DNA from: an uncultured Pirellulaceae bacterium
GTDB lineage: Bacteria; Planctomycetota; Planctomycetia; Pirellulales; Pirellulaceae
Direction of reading: 5' to 3'
DNA length: 64,000 nt
Assembly (NCBI GenBank): GCA_938084685.1
Contig: CALKGE010000001.1
Location: 248,001 to 312,000, forward strand
Each line of letters starts with the position of its first letter. Within the stretch, counting starts at the first letter, position 1. Shown here one piece after another: positions 9,797-18,296 of this stretch. The notes below the pieces were generated by a model that saw nothing but the letters and a program-made list of their open reading frames with translations, searched no databases and was not told where the DNA came from. Made by a program: the position numbers and the translations under genes.

Positions 9797-10782
9797 AAAG
9801 CATATCCTGAAACTTTAACTCGTACTTGCCAAAGAGTTTTCCCGGCAGTGATGAACAGCGTTTTCATATCTGAACCGCCAAAACAGCAATTGGTTACCAT
9901 ATCCTCTGGAACTGGAATAATTCCCTGTAACTCACCATCAGGTGAAAACACATACACACCTGCGGGATTATCAAGATTTTGATTCGGATACTTGCGATTA
10001 GCTCCGGCTGTTACATACAAATTGCCTTCGCTATCCATACACATTCCGTCTCCGCCACGACCTTTTCCAAAATCATGTAATTCTCTGGGCTTCCCTGTGG
10101 GTAACCCGCTTCCGCCGTCATTAAGAGTGAAGGCCCAAAGCTTTCGCTGAGGAACCACCGGGTTATTGTCGACAACATAGAGTGTCTTTTCATCCTGGCT
10201 AATCGCAATTCCGTTGGGCCGGGCAACGATTTTGTTATCCAATACACGTACTAAATCTGTGCCGTCCGAATTGACCCTGTAGACACCTTCCACTCCGTCC
10301 AGCTCAAGCATGCTGCGGTCGGGTGAATAGTAGGGATCGGTAAAGTAGATACGTCCTGCTTTATCTATGCAAAGGTCGTTCGGACTGTTGAATCGCTTAC
10401 CGTTAAACTTGTCAACAATAACCGTTTGCTCCTTGCTAATGGGATCGATGCGTACAATCCGGCGACCTCCCAATCCCCCCTTTTCGTTGCCCTGACACGC
10501 GATCAGGAAACCTTTTGCATCGAACATCAATCCGTTCGCTCGGCCACTGGGGCGGAGGAACGTGTCAGCCACGGCAGACCCTGGAGCTAAACGCATGATG
10601 CGATTGTTCTGAATATCGGTATAGAAAACACTACCATCGCGATGGTAGGCCGGACCTTCGGTGAATACCAACTCGTTGACAGCTGTCACTTCAGAGTCAA
10701 CCACCGCAGGGACCTGCTGGCCAAAAGTCGCTTGAGGTAAAGAGATCAGTAAACCAAACAACAAAGCAGTGACTAATTTCAT
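9778..10782 (-). CDS. SMP-30/gluconolactonase/LRE family protein, secreted
   Basis: The frame extends to 10842, but I place the start at the ATG at 10782 because it begins a clean signal peptide (MKLVTALLFGLLISLPQATF). The mature part is a six-bladed propeller of the SMP-30/gluconolactonase family, which hydrolyses sugar lactones using a divalent metal. Metal-site and blade motifs are seen in order: FTEGPAYHRDGSVFYTD, FNSPNDLCIDKAGRIYFTD, ARPNGIAISQDEKTLYVVDNN and GRGGDGMCMDSEGNLYVTAG. They supply the Glu, Asn and Asp residues expected at the metal site. It has a paralogue at 39737-40735 that uses a Tat-like leader instead. It overlaps the downstream two-TM gene by 19 bp. The substrate is unknown. 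Confidence 0.92.
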   Translation of the reverse strand: MKLVTALLFGLLISLPQATFGQQVPAVVDSEVTAVNELVFTEGPAYHRDGSVFYTDIQNNRIMRLAPGSAVADTFLRPSGRANGLMFDAKGFLIACQGNEKGGLGGRRIVRIDPISKEQTVIVDKFNGKRFNSPNDLCIDKAGRIYFTDPYYSPDRSMLELDGVEGVYRVNSDGTDLVRVLDNKIVARPNGIAISQDEKTLYVVDNNPVVPQRKLWAFTLNDGGSGLPTGKPRELHDFGKGRGGDGMCMDSEGNLYVTAGANRKYPNQNLDNPAGVYVFSPDGELQGIIPVPEDMVTNCCFGGSDMKTLFITAGKTLWQVRVKVSGYALWPKPE

Positions 10783-11098
10783 TGATGCAAACCTATGATT
10801 CAAAAATGATGCGTCTTCGGCCCATTGTAAGCGCAAAACCAACCCAATGGGACCTAAATAGGCGACCTAAATAGGTGACACCCACTCATTCCGGGCCGTT
10901 TTCGACCTTTCCAGCCTCCCACATTAAGTGACACCCACTCGGTTCTGGGATTTCATGGCTTCTCCCAAATCACCTGTCTTCCCTTGGCTGCCAACTCCAA
11001 AAAGTGGGTGGCACTTATTTCGATGCACCTGATCAGGTGACACCCACTCGACGGGGCTTCCGCTCTTCAGAGGAGTTGGAAGCTATAAACGTTAACGC
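10783..11098. repeat. Non-coding stretch with REP-like repeats (GTGACACCCACTC family)
   Basis: This 316-bp gap between two minus-strand genes carries a repeated element. Copies of the core RGTGACACCCACTC are at 10873-10887, 10927-10940 and 11035-11050. A copy in inverted orientation, AGTGGGTGGCACTT, is at 11003-11016. The first copy is preceded by a tandem duplication of GACCTAAATAGG (10851-10862 and 10864-10875). Copies in both orientations could fold together in RNA. No transposase lies nearby in this window. The arrangement resembles REP/BIME-type intergenic repeats, which are sometimes mobilised by Y1 transposases encoded elsewhere. Confidence 0.7.
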
Positions 11099-11857
11099 TC
11101 ACTTAGAGATTCTGATGACATGACTGTCAAAAGTGCCATCCGGGCGGAGGTCGAAAGTACGTAGACCTGGAGAGCTTGATTCGATGGCGAACTCATCTGA
11201 ATTCGGCTTGAATTGCACACAAGTACTCGGAGTGGTGAAGACGTCGGCATGAAAGATTTGCGTATAAAACTCCTGATGCACATGCCCGCAGACGACAAAT
11301 TTTATTTGCGGAAAGTCTTCAACAAGATTGGAAAACACGCCCAGTGACACCAGTGACAACTGATCCAACCACTGGCTACCAACAAAGACGGGTGGATGAT
11401 GCATAAAAAGAGCTACCGGTCCCGGCGCTTGCATCACAGCCTCACGTAACCAGGCCCACTGATTTCCAGCCAAGTCACCCTCGACCGCGCCTTCGATGAG
11501 CGTATCCAGTCCTATCAACGTCCAGCCCTCAAGCTCGTCAAGAAAAGAAACGCTGTCCTGATCATTTCGAATCATCCCAGAAAACACTTTTTGCATCGGT
11601 ACTCGAGCGTCGTGATTCCCGGGGATCACTCGTAGCCGATCATGCCAGGGCGTCAGTGCGTCAAAGAGTTCCTGATAAGCTTCCTCGCCTTCATCATGTA
11701 CCAGATCACCGGTGACAATCAGTCGATCGCAATCGGAGTAATGCTGGCCGAGGTAATCTCTCACTCTGAGAAATGCTGAGCGTGTATCGTGTTCCAGCAA
11801 AAGTGGCCCGCCGTCGGCGACAAAATGGATGTCCGTAATTTGAACAATCTGGGCCAT
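11099..11857 (-). CDS. Cytoplasmic calcineurin-like metallophosphoesterase (CpdA-like)
   Basis: The frame extends to 11968, but translation should start at the ATG at 11857, which opens MAQIVQITDIHFV with the first metal-binding D-x-H directly at the N-terminus. This gives 252 residues, typical for the 3',5'-cyclic-AMP phosphodiesterase CpdA/class III group. The remaining metal motifs follow: VTGDLVHDEGEE, VIPGNHDARVP, MHHPPVF and VCGHVHQEF. There is no signal peptide, so it acts in the cytoplasm, unlike its neighbours. It begins 8 bp after the stop of the PPC gene and is therefore the third gene of a DUF1549-PPC-phosphoesterase operon. Cyclic nucleotides are the usual family substrate; other phosphodiesters are possible. 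Confidence 0.92.
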   Translation of the reverse strand: MAQIVQITDIHFVADGGPLLLEHDTRSAFLRVRDYLGQHYSDCDRLIVTGDLVHDEGEEAYQELFDALTPWHDRLRVIPGNHDARVPMQKVFSGMIRNDQDSVSFLDELEGWTLIGLDTLIEGAVEGDLAGNQWAWLREAVMQAPGPVALFMHHPPVFVGSQWLDQLSLVSLGVFSNLVEDFPQIKFVVCGHVHQEFYTQIFHADVFTTPSTCVQFKPNSDEFAIESSSPGLRTFDLRPDGTFDSHVIRISK

Positions 11858-11865
11858 TAGAATTC

Positions 11866-13992
11866 CTACTCGGCAGCTTCTTCTTTCGGGGTTGTCGTAA
11901 TGAACAACGGTCCGCTGGTGTAGGTAGCTTTCATCACAAAATTGAGTGACACATTGGCCATGATGCAAAATTGTTGTCGTTCAGCCCGTTCCAAGGTATC
12001 ATCCGCCACCAGTGTCACATGCCCCTTTAATTCACCGGAGGTGAGCAGGACTTTACTCTTATTCCCATCCATTTTAACGCCCTTGGGAAGCGAGTTGCCC
12101 CACACCTGATTGAGATGTTGATAAATGACGTCCAACGAAATATTCTTATCAAAACCTTCCGCCCGTACGAGTTCGACATCGATCTTCACTTCCTCACCGG
12201 GCTTCAGATTGATTTCGTTGGCACTAACTTTTAGCTGCCGAATATCGCTTGGTTTTTGAACCGACACGGTATAGGAATCGACCGGGTAATGATTACGTCC
12301 ACCACCCGGCATATACGTTTCCTGATAGGGAACAGCATCGACGAGTAATTCTGTCTGTTTTTCCTGCTCCCCTTCGTCGAGCAAGGCACTCCCATAGATT
12401 CTTACATGCTGAGCATCGAAGGGAGCATCACCGTTGGCGGTAAAAATGATACATCCATCCTGACCGCTGGCCAGGATCTTTCCGGCAGTTGCCTGAACTC
12501 CGGCCGGGAGATTTTCCGCATGCAATTGAATGTCGCCAGCAAATCCGTTAAATCGTTTTGCCCGAACAAACAACACTCCGGAGGTACCGGGAGTGGTCAG
12601 CGTTTTATCTGTATCCAATGTCAATTCAAACGTAGGAGCACTCCGGCTAATTTCAATCGCATAAACAAAATCCTCGCCTCCGCGAAGATGACGATCATAG
12701 ATAGAGACGTGATACACGCCATCTGCGGGCACGGTAAAGTTGTCGTATTTGGAGTCCCAATTGGAACGTCGGCCGAAGGTATAATCATCGGCCGAATAGA
12801 GTCGTTTACCTTGAGCATCTTCGATGGAGATAAAGCTGTCGAGCATGGACTGACTGCGGCGGGCGATTACTTCAAACGTCAATGTATCTCCCTTTTTCGC
12901 TTCGAAGCTGAAGTAATCGATGTCTGCCTCTTTATCCATTCTTCCGTTGACGACTGCAGGTACTTCGATGCGCTGAGCATGTTCGACATCATCATTGTCG
13001 TCACCTGCTTCACTGATTACCTTCTCGCCGCTAACGTAGACAGGAATGGGGTCATACAAACCGCCGTCAGGTGTTGGCAGCGAGAGCCACTGGCGGCCGG
13101 GCTTGAGCGACAGCGGAAATGAATCGAACGTTGCCGTGGTACCTGCTGGCAGGCTTTCACCGATCAATTCAAAGGTAACCGGTTGGTCGGCTGCGATTGC
13201 CAGCGGAAATGCATTGGTAGGAAACGGTCTATCAATCACCTCGATGGCGTAGTTCCAGTATGCATTTGCTTTGTAGCGAACATCCCGGACCTCGATAAAA
13301 TACTCGCCGGTCTGAGGAATTTCCACCACGAGATAGGGATCTGCTGCAAAGTAATTGTCACAAGCGGCAACGGTGGATCCCAGATGATTCTTAACCGTGA
13401 TAATTGGATCCGCGTGTGTTTGCAAATCATGAATTCGATCCTGCAGCCGCATACACCGACAATGAATCACCAGTTGCTGGCCAGCTTCTGCGGAAAACTT
13501 GAAATAGTCCAAGTCTTCGTTCTTTTCCAAAACTCCGGTCAGGGTGGCAGGAACTTGAAACGCTTTGGCCCCCTCCATCGTGTCAGTCTTCACATCATCC
13601 CATACCACTGGATCGCGGGTAATCACAATCTGACCGACTGTGGAAACTCCTCGGTCTGTAAACACTTTGAAATCTCGCACACCAGGTTGCGCATCTGGCG
13701 TGGCAGCAAATTTGATCGTTAGATTGGTGAGAGATGGTTCTTTGACTTCCTCGCCCTCTTTCGCTTCAGGCGGTGCCGGGTGAAGTACTTCTCCGGTTAC
13801 CCCCTGCCCAGAAACCATTACCTTATTGGCACCCCACATACTGGATCGCGACTTCACCACCATGTCGGCACTGGTACCAACCTGAATTGCGATCGGTTCG
13901 AGCGTCATCAGCATTGGGTAGGAAGTCTGCGCGGTAGTCGTAGCTGCTGCGAACAATACGAATATCAGGCTAGACAACAAATTCTTCATCAT
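11866..13992 (-). CDS. Secreted PPC-domain protein
   Basis: The product has 708 residues and a signal peptide (LLSSLIFVLFAAATTTAQ). The ATG at 13992 has GAGG five bases upstream. An N-terminal TIG-like module is followed by two PPC-type beta modules: one around residues 150-250 with NEDLDYFKFSAEAGQQL, and one around 350-450 with EADIDYFSFEAKKGDTL and ending in EDFVYAIEIS. The rest is beta-rich and possibly Ig-like. No catalytic residues are evident. It follows the type B DUF1549 gene by 24 bp and precedes the phosphoesterase by 8 bp. Its architecture mirrors the PPC protein at 2616-4949, supporting a fixed partnership between PPC proteins and CX4CH-type DUF1549 proteins. Confidence 0.88.
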   Translation of the reverse strand: MMKNLLSSLIFVLFAAATTTAQTSYPMLMTLEPIAIQVGTSADMVVKSRSSMWGANKVMVSGQGVTGEVLHPAPPEAKEGEEVKEPSLTNLTIKFAATPDAQPGVRDFKVFTDRGVSTVGQIVITRDPVVWDDVKTDTMEGAKAFQVPATLTGVLEKNEDLDYFKFSAEAGQQLVIHCRCMRLQDRIHDLQTHADPIITVKNHLGSTVAACDNYFAADPYLVVEIPQTGEYFIEVRDVRYKANAYWNYAIEVIDRPFPTNAFPLAIAADQPVTFELIGESLPAGTTATFDSFPLSLKPGRQWLSLPTPDGGLYDPIPVYVSGEKVISEAGDDNDDVEHAQRIEVPAVVNGRMDKEADIDYFSFEAKKGDTLTFEVIARRSQSMLDSFISIEDAQGKRLYSADDYTFGRRSNWDSKYDNFTVPADGVYHVSIYDRHLRGGEDFVYAIEISRSAPTFELTLDTDKTLTTPGTSGVLFVRAKRFNGFAGDIQLHAENLPAGVQATAGKILASGQDGCIIFTANGDAPFDAQHVRIYGSALLDEGEQEKQTELLVDAVPYQETYMPGGGRNHYPVDSYTVSVQKPSDIRQLKVSANEINLKPGEEVKIDVELVRAEGFDKNISLDVIYQHLNQVWGNSLPKGVKMDGNKSKVLLTSGELKGHVTLVADDTLERAERQQFCIMANVSLNFVMKATYTSGPLFITTTPKEEAAE

Positions 13993-14016
13993 TCAATCCT
14001 CGATCATCACCTCTGT

Positions 14017-16470
14017 TTACCGCACGTAGATAAACTCTTTGGCATTGATTAACGCCCACAACACATCGCCGAGTCCTTCCTTACGATCCGTAGCTTCGGC
14101 AACAATACCTTTACAAACAGCCAACTCTTCCTCTGTCGGATCTCGCGACCAGGTTGCCATAAACAAGGCGGCGATGATTTCATCATCCGACTTTTCTGCA
14201 GCGATCAGTTTGCTCAACCGCCCATCTTGCTGATCAATCTTGGCATTGATCGTGTCGCCATTAAGCGTATGCAGCGCCTGCGCGAGATTCTCGTCGGGCG
14301 TCCGTTCGCACTCGCACACACTGACGCGCCGAGGTTTTCCGAAGGTCTTCAAAAAGTAGTTGTTGTAATTCGTATCCGGCAGCTCGATTGCCCGAGTACC
14401 CAATGGCAGATTGGTAAATTTGGTCGTCGTATCTGTCGCTGTGTTGATTGCATCGAGCAGTGGCTCGGCCGCAATCCGTTTCACCTTGTAGTACGCGTAG
14501 AATTTCCCAGCCGTCTTATTGAGTTCTGTTGGCTGAGACGATAGTTGATAAAGGCGGGAATTCATAATCACCTTCACTAACTGTTTCACGTCATACTGAT
14601 TCTCTTCCAGATACTGGGCCAACGCGGCAAACATCTCTTCATTGGTTGCCGGATTTGTCGAACGCAGGTCATCCACTGGTTCTACCAATCCACGTCCGAG
14701 CAGGTAGCTCACATACCGATTTACAATACTCTTGGCAAACCACGGATTATCTGGCGATGCGAGCCATTGCGCTAACGGAATTCTTCTATCAAGCGGATGT
14801 TCCATGGCTTCACCATGTAGCACCGTTGGCACCATGTTTTTGCCTGTGCGAGGATGGCGAGCTTCACCAGATGGTTTCACGACTACAACCCGTTCACGCC
14901 CAAACAATCCGAACTCTTCGCTATTCTTCGTCCCGACCCTGGAAAAGAATGCTGCCATTCCGTAATAATCGGCTTGGCTAAAACTTTCAAAGGGATGATG
15001 GTGGCACTTCGCACACTCCAAGCGAATCCCCATAAACAGCTGGCTGGTTGCTTCGGTCAAGGAAGTTGGATTGGCATTAATCTGGTAGTAGTTTGCCGGA
15101 CCGTTCATATACAGCGAACCTTTAGCCGTAATGATCTCTTTGACAAAAGCGTCCATACCCTTATTCACTCGAAACGACTCGCGAATCCAGTTGTGCAGTG
15201 CCCACATACCCTGTTCACCGAGATTGTCCGTACTGTTACGGATCAGATCGGACCACTTGAGTGTCCAGTAGGCAGCATAACGGTCGTTGTAAATGTCCAG
15301 TGCGGGATCTCCGGTCAATCCCAGCAACTGATCAATCAGCTTCTCCCGTTTATTGGGATCCTCTTTAGAAAGGAACGATTCCACTTCTTCTGGGAGAGGA
15401 AGACTTCCAATCGCATCCAGGTATGCTCGGCGTACAAAGGTTGCATCATCACAAACAGGTGAAGGAGCGATTCCGAGTTCTTCGAATTTGGCGATAGCGA
15501 ATTCATCGATGAAATTGTTACTCTTCCACTGAGTCAAATCGGGCGCTTCACTGTAAGGCGTTGTCACCATGCAAATCTCGGCCTTCCCTTCATACCGCAC
15601 CATGACACCAGCCTGGCCTCGACCATTGGTCGTAATCATCCCGGTCTCGCTCACATCCAGCATGCCTTCGTCCAAAGAGTCGTAACGGGCAAGCGGAGTC
15701 ACGTCGCGTGTGGAATCATCGGCATACCGGGCGACCACGCGTAGTTGTTGCGATGAATCGACGACTGCCACTCGACGCCGAGGATAAACTTCAATCGACA
15801 CCACTTCGTTTGGTTCGCTGACAGGTGCCGGTGCACCGGACTGTAGCCAGTCTACTAACGTGTCGTACATCACCGTACCTTCTCGCAGCCGGCGACCACC
15901 TCCATGAGGCGCTTTCATCGTCGGTTTGAGAAGGAGCAGGCTATTGGCAGGGTTGATAAAATCGACGCGCCGCTGCAACTCGTCTTTCACAATCGACGTG
16001 TAGTCTTTCCGTGCATCAAATCCAAAGACGGAAAGCACAAAGCCACCCTTCCCATGCTGACTCGCATGACAGGCTCCCATATTGCATCCAGCCTTCGACA
16101 GAATTGGACGGATGGAGTAATCAAAATCCAGCTTGGCGTTCTCGTCCACATTGGCAACCGTGACCGCGACGGACGATTTCCAGTCCCCGACGGCGATCTG
16201 AATTTCAGCTGTCCCATTGCTCTGAGCCTGAACCAGCCCATCGGAGTCCACTGAAACAATTGCTGCATCGGATGTTGTATAGCTCGCCTGAGCGGTAGCA
16301 TCCTGACTGGCGGGGTCAATCTGGCCAGCGATCAGCTGCGTAACAACCAACTGTGTTTGAGAATACTTTCCATTGAGCTCCACGGTACCGGGGTGCACTG
16401 CAAATTCGGCTGCCGCCACAGGCAGACACAACAGACTAAGTGTTAGACTGAGTACTTGAGAGATGCGCAT
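14017..16470 (-). CDS. DUF1549/DUF1553 protein with Big2-like domains and a CX4CH haem site (type B)
   Basis: The product has 817 residues and a signal peptide ending near residue 20. Layout: an Ig/Big2-like module (about 22-106), a cytochrome-like segment with C129, C134 and H135 (CX4CH), a second Ig-like module (about 220-305), DUF1549 with LECAKCHHHPFESFSQ, and DUF1553 with the VCECERTPDENLAQ block. It is the same architecture as 6321-8756, so the two are paralogues of one subclass. The C-terminal block is cysteine-rich and could bind metal. It heads the operon DUF1549, PPC, phosphoesterase. A 9-bp hairpin lies in its leader, 16-45 bp upstream of the ATG. Confidence 0.93.
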   Translation of the reverse strand: MRISQVLSLTLSLLCLPVAAAEFAVHPGTVELNGKYSQTQLVVTQLIAGQIDPASQDATAQASYTTSDAAIVSVDSDGLVQAQSNGTAEIQIAVGDWKSSVAVTVANVDENAKLDFDYSIRPILSKAGCNMGACHASQHGKGGFVLSVFGFDARKDYTSIVKDELQRRVDFINPANSLLLLKPTMKAPHGGGRRLREGTVMYDTLVDWLQSGAPAPVSEPNEVVSIEVYPRRRVAVVDSSQQLRVVARYADDSTRDVTPLARYDSLDEGMLDVSETGMITTNGRGQAGVMVRYEGKAEICMVTTPYSEAPDLTQWKSNNFIDEFAIAKFEELGIAPSPVCDDATFVRRAYLDAIGSLPLPEEVESFLSKEDPNKREKLIDQLLGLTGDPALDIYNDRYAAYWTLKWSDLIRNSTDNLGEQGMWALHNWIRESFRVNKGMDAFVKEIITAKGSLYMNGPANYYQINANPTSLTEATSQLFMGIRLECAKCHHHPFESFSQADYYGMAAFFSRVGTKNSEEFGLFGRERVVVVKPSGEARHPRTGKNMVPTVLHGEAMEHPLDRRIPLAQWLASPDNPWFAKSIVNRYVSYLLGRGLVEPVDDLRSTNPATNEEMFAALAQYLEENQYDVKQLVKVIMNSRLYQLSSQPTELNKTAGKFYAYYKVKRIAAEPLLDAINTATDTTTKFTNLPLGTRAIELPDTNYNNYFLKTFGKPRRVSVCECERTPDENLAQALHTLNGDTINAKIDQQDGRLSKLIAAEKSDDEIIAALFMATWSRDPTEEELAVCKGIVAEATDRKEGLGDVLWALINAKEFIYVR

Positions 16471-16485
16471 CGTTTTCAGGTGGGA

Positions 16486-16515
16486 AATACAGGTGGGATT
16501 AAAGGTACCTGTATT
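16486..16515 (-). promoter_or_regulatory. Perfect 9-bp inverted repeat in leader of the 14017-16470 gene
   Basis: AATACAGGT (16486-16494) and ACCTGTATT (16507-16515) form a perfect hairpin with a 12-base loop. It ends 16 bases before the start codon at 16470. No U-run follows on the minus strand, so it does not look like a standard terminator. It could be an operator or a leader hairpin. A second short inverted repeat, GCCAGA/TCTGGC (16541-16560), lies between it and the upstream stop codon at 16574. Confidence 0.4.
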
Positions 16516-16573
16516 CTAATTAAAAAACGACACCCAACCGGCCAGATATTGCATTCTGGCTCCAAGATTTTTG

Positions 16574-18157
16574 CTATTTCGAGACCGCCCAGTCGATCGC
16601 ATTCTTGAGCAGAATACTCATCTGTGACTGTTCAAACTCGCCAACATGGCCCAACGAAGTATAAAACGCCTTGCCACCGAAGCTCGTCTTATTCGTCCAG
16701 GCGATTGGCTCCGTTGGTTCACCTTCGATCGTACCTGACAGAATCGCGGTGGTGTTTTCAGCGATCGGATTGACGATATAGAGTGACCCGGTACCACGAA
16801 ACGCATCGACATCCACTCCTTCCAGAATCGGATGGTCGGTCACTTTTTTAATAGTCACTGCTTTTCCAGCACCATGGTGACCAGTATAGCTGCCGCCCCA
16901 CACTTGAGCATCAAATGCCTCCCAGACGACATGACCTTCTGGCGGCTCTGCTCCACGTAAAGAAAAAGCATGATTGGCGGTCCGAATTCCGACCACCGGC
17001 TTACCCGCTTTGATATGTTCTTCTACGGCCTTGAAATCGTCAAGCTGCAAAGCCCGTCGACGCACACTGATTAACAGAACGTCAGCATCCCTTACCGCCT
17101 CAGCCGTACCGGGGATGTCGTTCCGCTCGCCCTGACCTTCTTCGTCGCAATGCAGGATCGTTACTTTGTAGTCCTGGCCCAGATGTTCCAGTGCAAATTC
17201 CGGCAATGTCTCATTTGTTACATACTCGCGTTCGGCAACCAGCATAACGACATGAGGTCGGGTATCCTTGCTGAACTGATATGGTTGCCCGCCAAGTAGT
17301 TGATCGCTGGTGATCGTTGGACAGACCCATTTTTCAATGTGCTCGATAATCAGATCGGTCCCCGTGAAGTGGCTGACATAAGGTTTCATCTTTGGATTGT
17401 ACATGGTGTCAGTCAGGTCCCGACAAAGCACAACATTCTTGCCGTTGGCGGCCAGACGGCGAAGGCCAAACGGTCTGCCGAGTACGCACATGTTCGTATG
17501 CACCCCGACAAGAATTACATTTTGAATTCCTGCGGCTTCCATCACATTCCAGATTTCGACGCCACTGTCGCTGATCACATCTCGCTTGTGAATGTCCAGC
17601 AACTCTGTTTGCTTTGTCCAGGGCGCACGCGGATTTAGCCCTTTTTCTGCCAATTCTTTGGCCCATGCTTCATGCTCGGCCGGATCATCATCCTCGCCAC
17701 CATCTGTCTGATCGATTGGATAAACCCCTTGTTCCTCTTCGGGAATACTGTAACACCACTGGCCGATGTCCTTCGGCAAGTTGGATGCTTGAGGAGCAGC
17801 CTGAGCACGTTTTCGCCCAGGATGATTTTCATAAGGCTTCATGCAACTACTGGGAGCATGAATGATCAGCGCGCCAGTTTTACGAGCATTTTTCAAAAAC
17901 TGATTCATCCGCGGAGCCATTTCAGCACCTCGCCGGGTCGCATTCAAGCAGTGGTGCAGGTCCCACATATCGCACACGATAACGGCCGTCTCCGACGCCT
18001 TCCAGTTTTCCTGTTGATACACCGGTTGAAACCGCACGTTTTCTGCGGAGGTCGGGGATAGCGAACGTTTGAGAATCTCAAAGCTGCCATGATCTGCGGC
18101 GTTCGCGAAGGTGGAAGAGAATACCAGCAGGGCAACGATAACAGTCTTAAGGCGCAT
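16574..18157 (-). CDS. Isochorismatase-like hydrolase fused to a ThuA/glutamine-amidotransferase-like domain, secreted
   Basis: The product has 527 residues and a signal peptide (VIVALLVFSSTFANA). Residues about 55-285 form an isochorismatase-type cysteine hydrolase: the putative catalytic Asp63 is in VIVCDMWDLHH, a Lys is near 182, and the nucleophile Cys224 is in GVHTNMCVLGRPFG. An insertion rich in Asp and Glu lies around 139-170. Residues about 300-527 match the ThuA family (HVVMLVAEREY, DADVLLISVRRRALQLDD, KPVVGIRTANHAF), a class-I glutamine-amidotransferase-like fold linked to sugar metabolism. The fusion suggests the two domains act on the same compound. Separate genes for these domains occur at 48158-49156 (ThuA) and 51487-52176 (isochorismatase). 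It sits 139 bp downstream of three DUF1501 genes. Confidence 0.9.
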   Translation of the reverse strand: MRLKTVIVALLVFSSTFANAADHGSFEILKRSLSPTSAENVRFQPVYQQENWKASETAVIVCDMWDLHHCLNATRRGAEMAPRMNQFLKNARKTGALIIHAPSSCMKPYENHPGRKRAQAAPQASNLPKDIGQWCYSIPEEEQGVYPIDQTDGGEDDDPAEHEAWAKELAEKGLNPRAPWTKQTELLDIHKRDVISDSGVEIWNVMEAAGIQNVILVGVHTNMCVLGRPFGLRRLAANGKNVVLCRDLTDTMYNPKMKPYVSHFTGTDLIIEHIEKWVCPTITSDQLLGGQPYQFSKDTRPHVVMLVAEREYVTNETLPEFALEHLGQDYKVTILHCDEEGQGERNDIPGTAEAVRDADVLLISVRRRALQLDDFKAVEEHIKAGKPVVGIRTANHAFSLRGAEPPEGHVVWEAFDAQVWGGSYTGHHGAGKAVTIKKVTDHPILEGVDVDAFRGTGSLYIVNPIAENTTAILSGTIEGEPTEPIAWTNKTSFGGKAFYTSLGHVGEFEQSQMSILLKNAIDWAVSK

Positions 18158-18296
18158 GGGTCAGGAACCAATCCTAGTTAGAGTTAAACCAATGTTTTTA
18201 CTCTTCCGTTTATACCATACGCAGAAAGGGGCATCACAATGAAAGCTCGCCGATGCCGCGGCTTTGCGGAACAGGCTTCAAACGCCGTCCTGGAAG

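Noticed and set aside
16541..16573. Short inverted repeat GCCAGA/TCTGGC after the isochorismatase-ThuA gene as a terminator
   Set aside because: The stem is only six pairs and the T-run on the minus strand begins 13 bases after it, too far for a standard intrinsic terminator.
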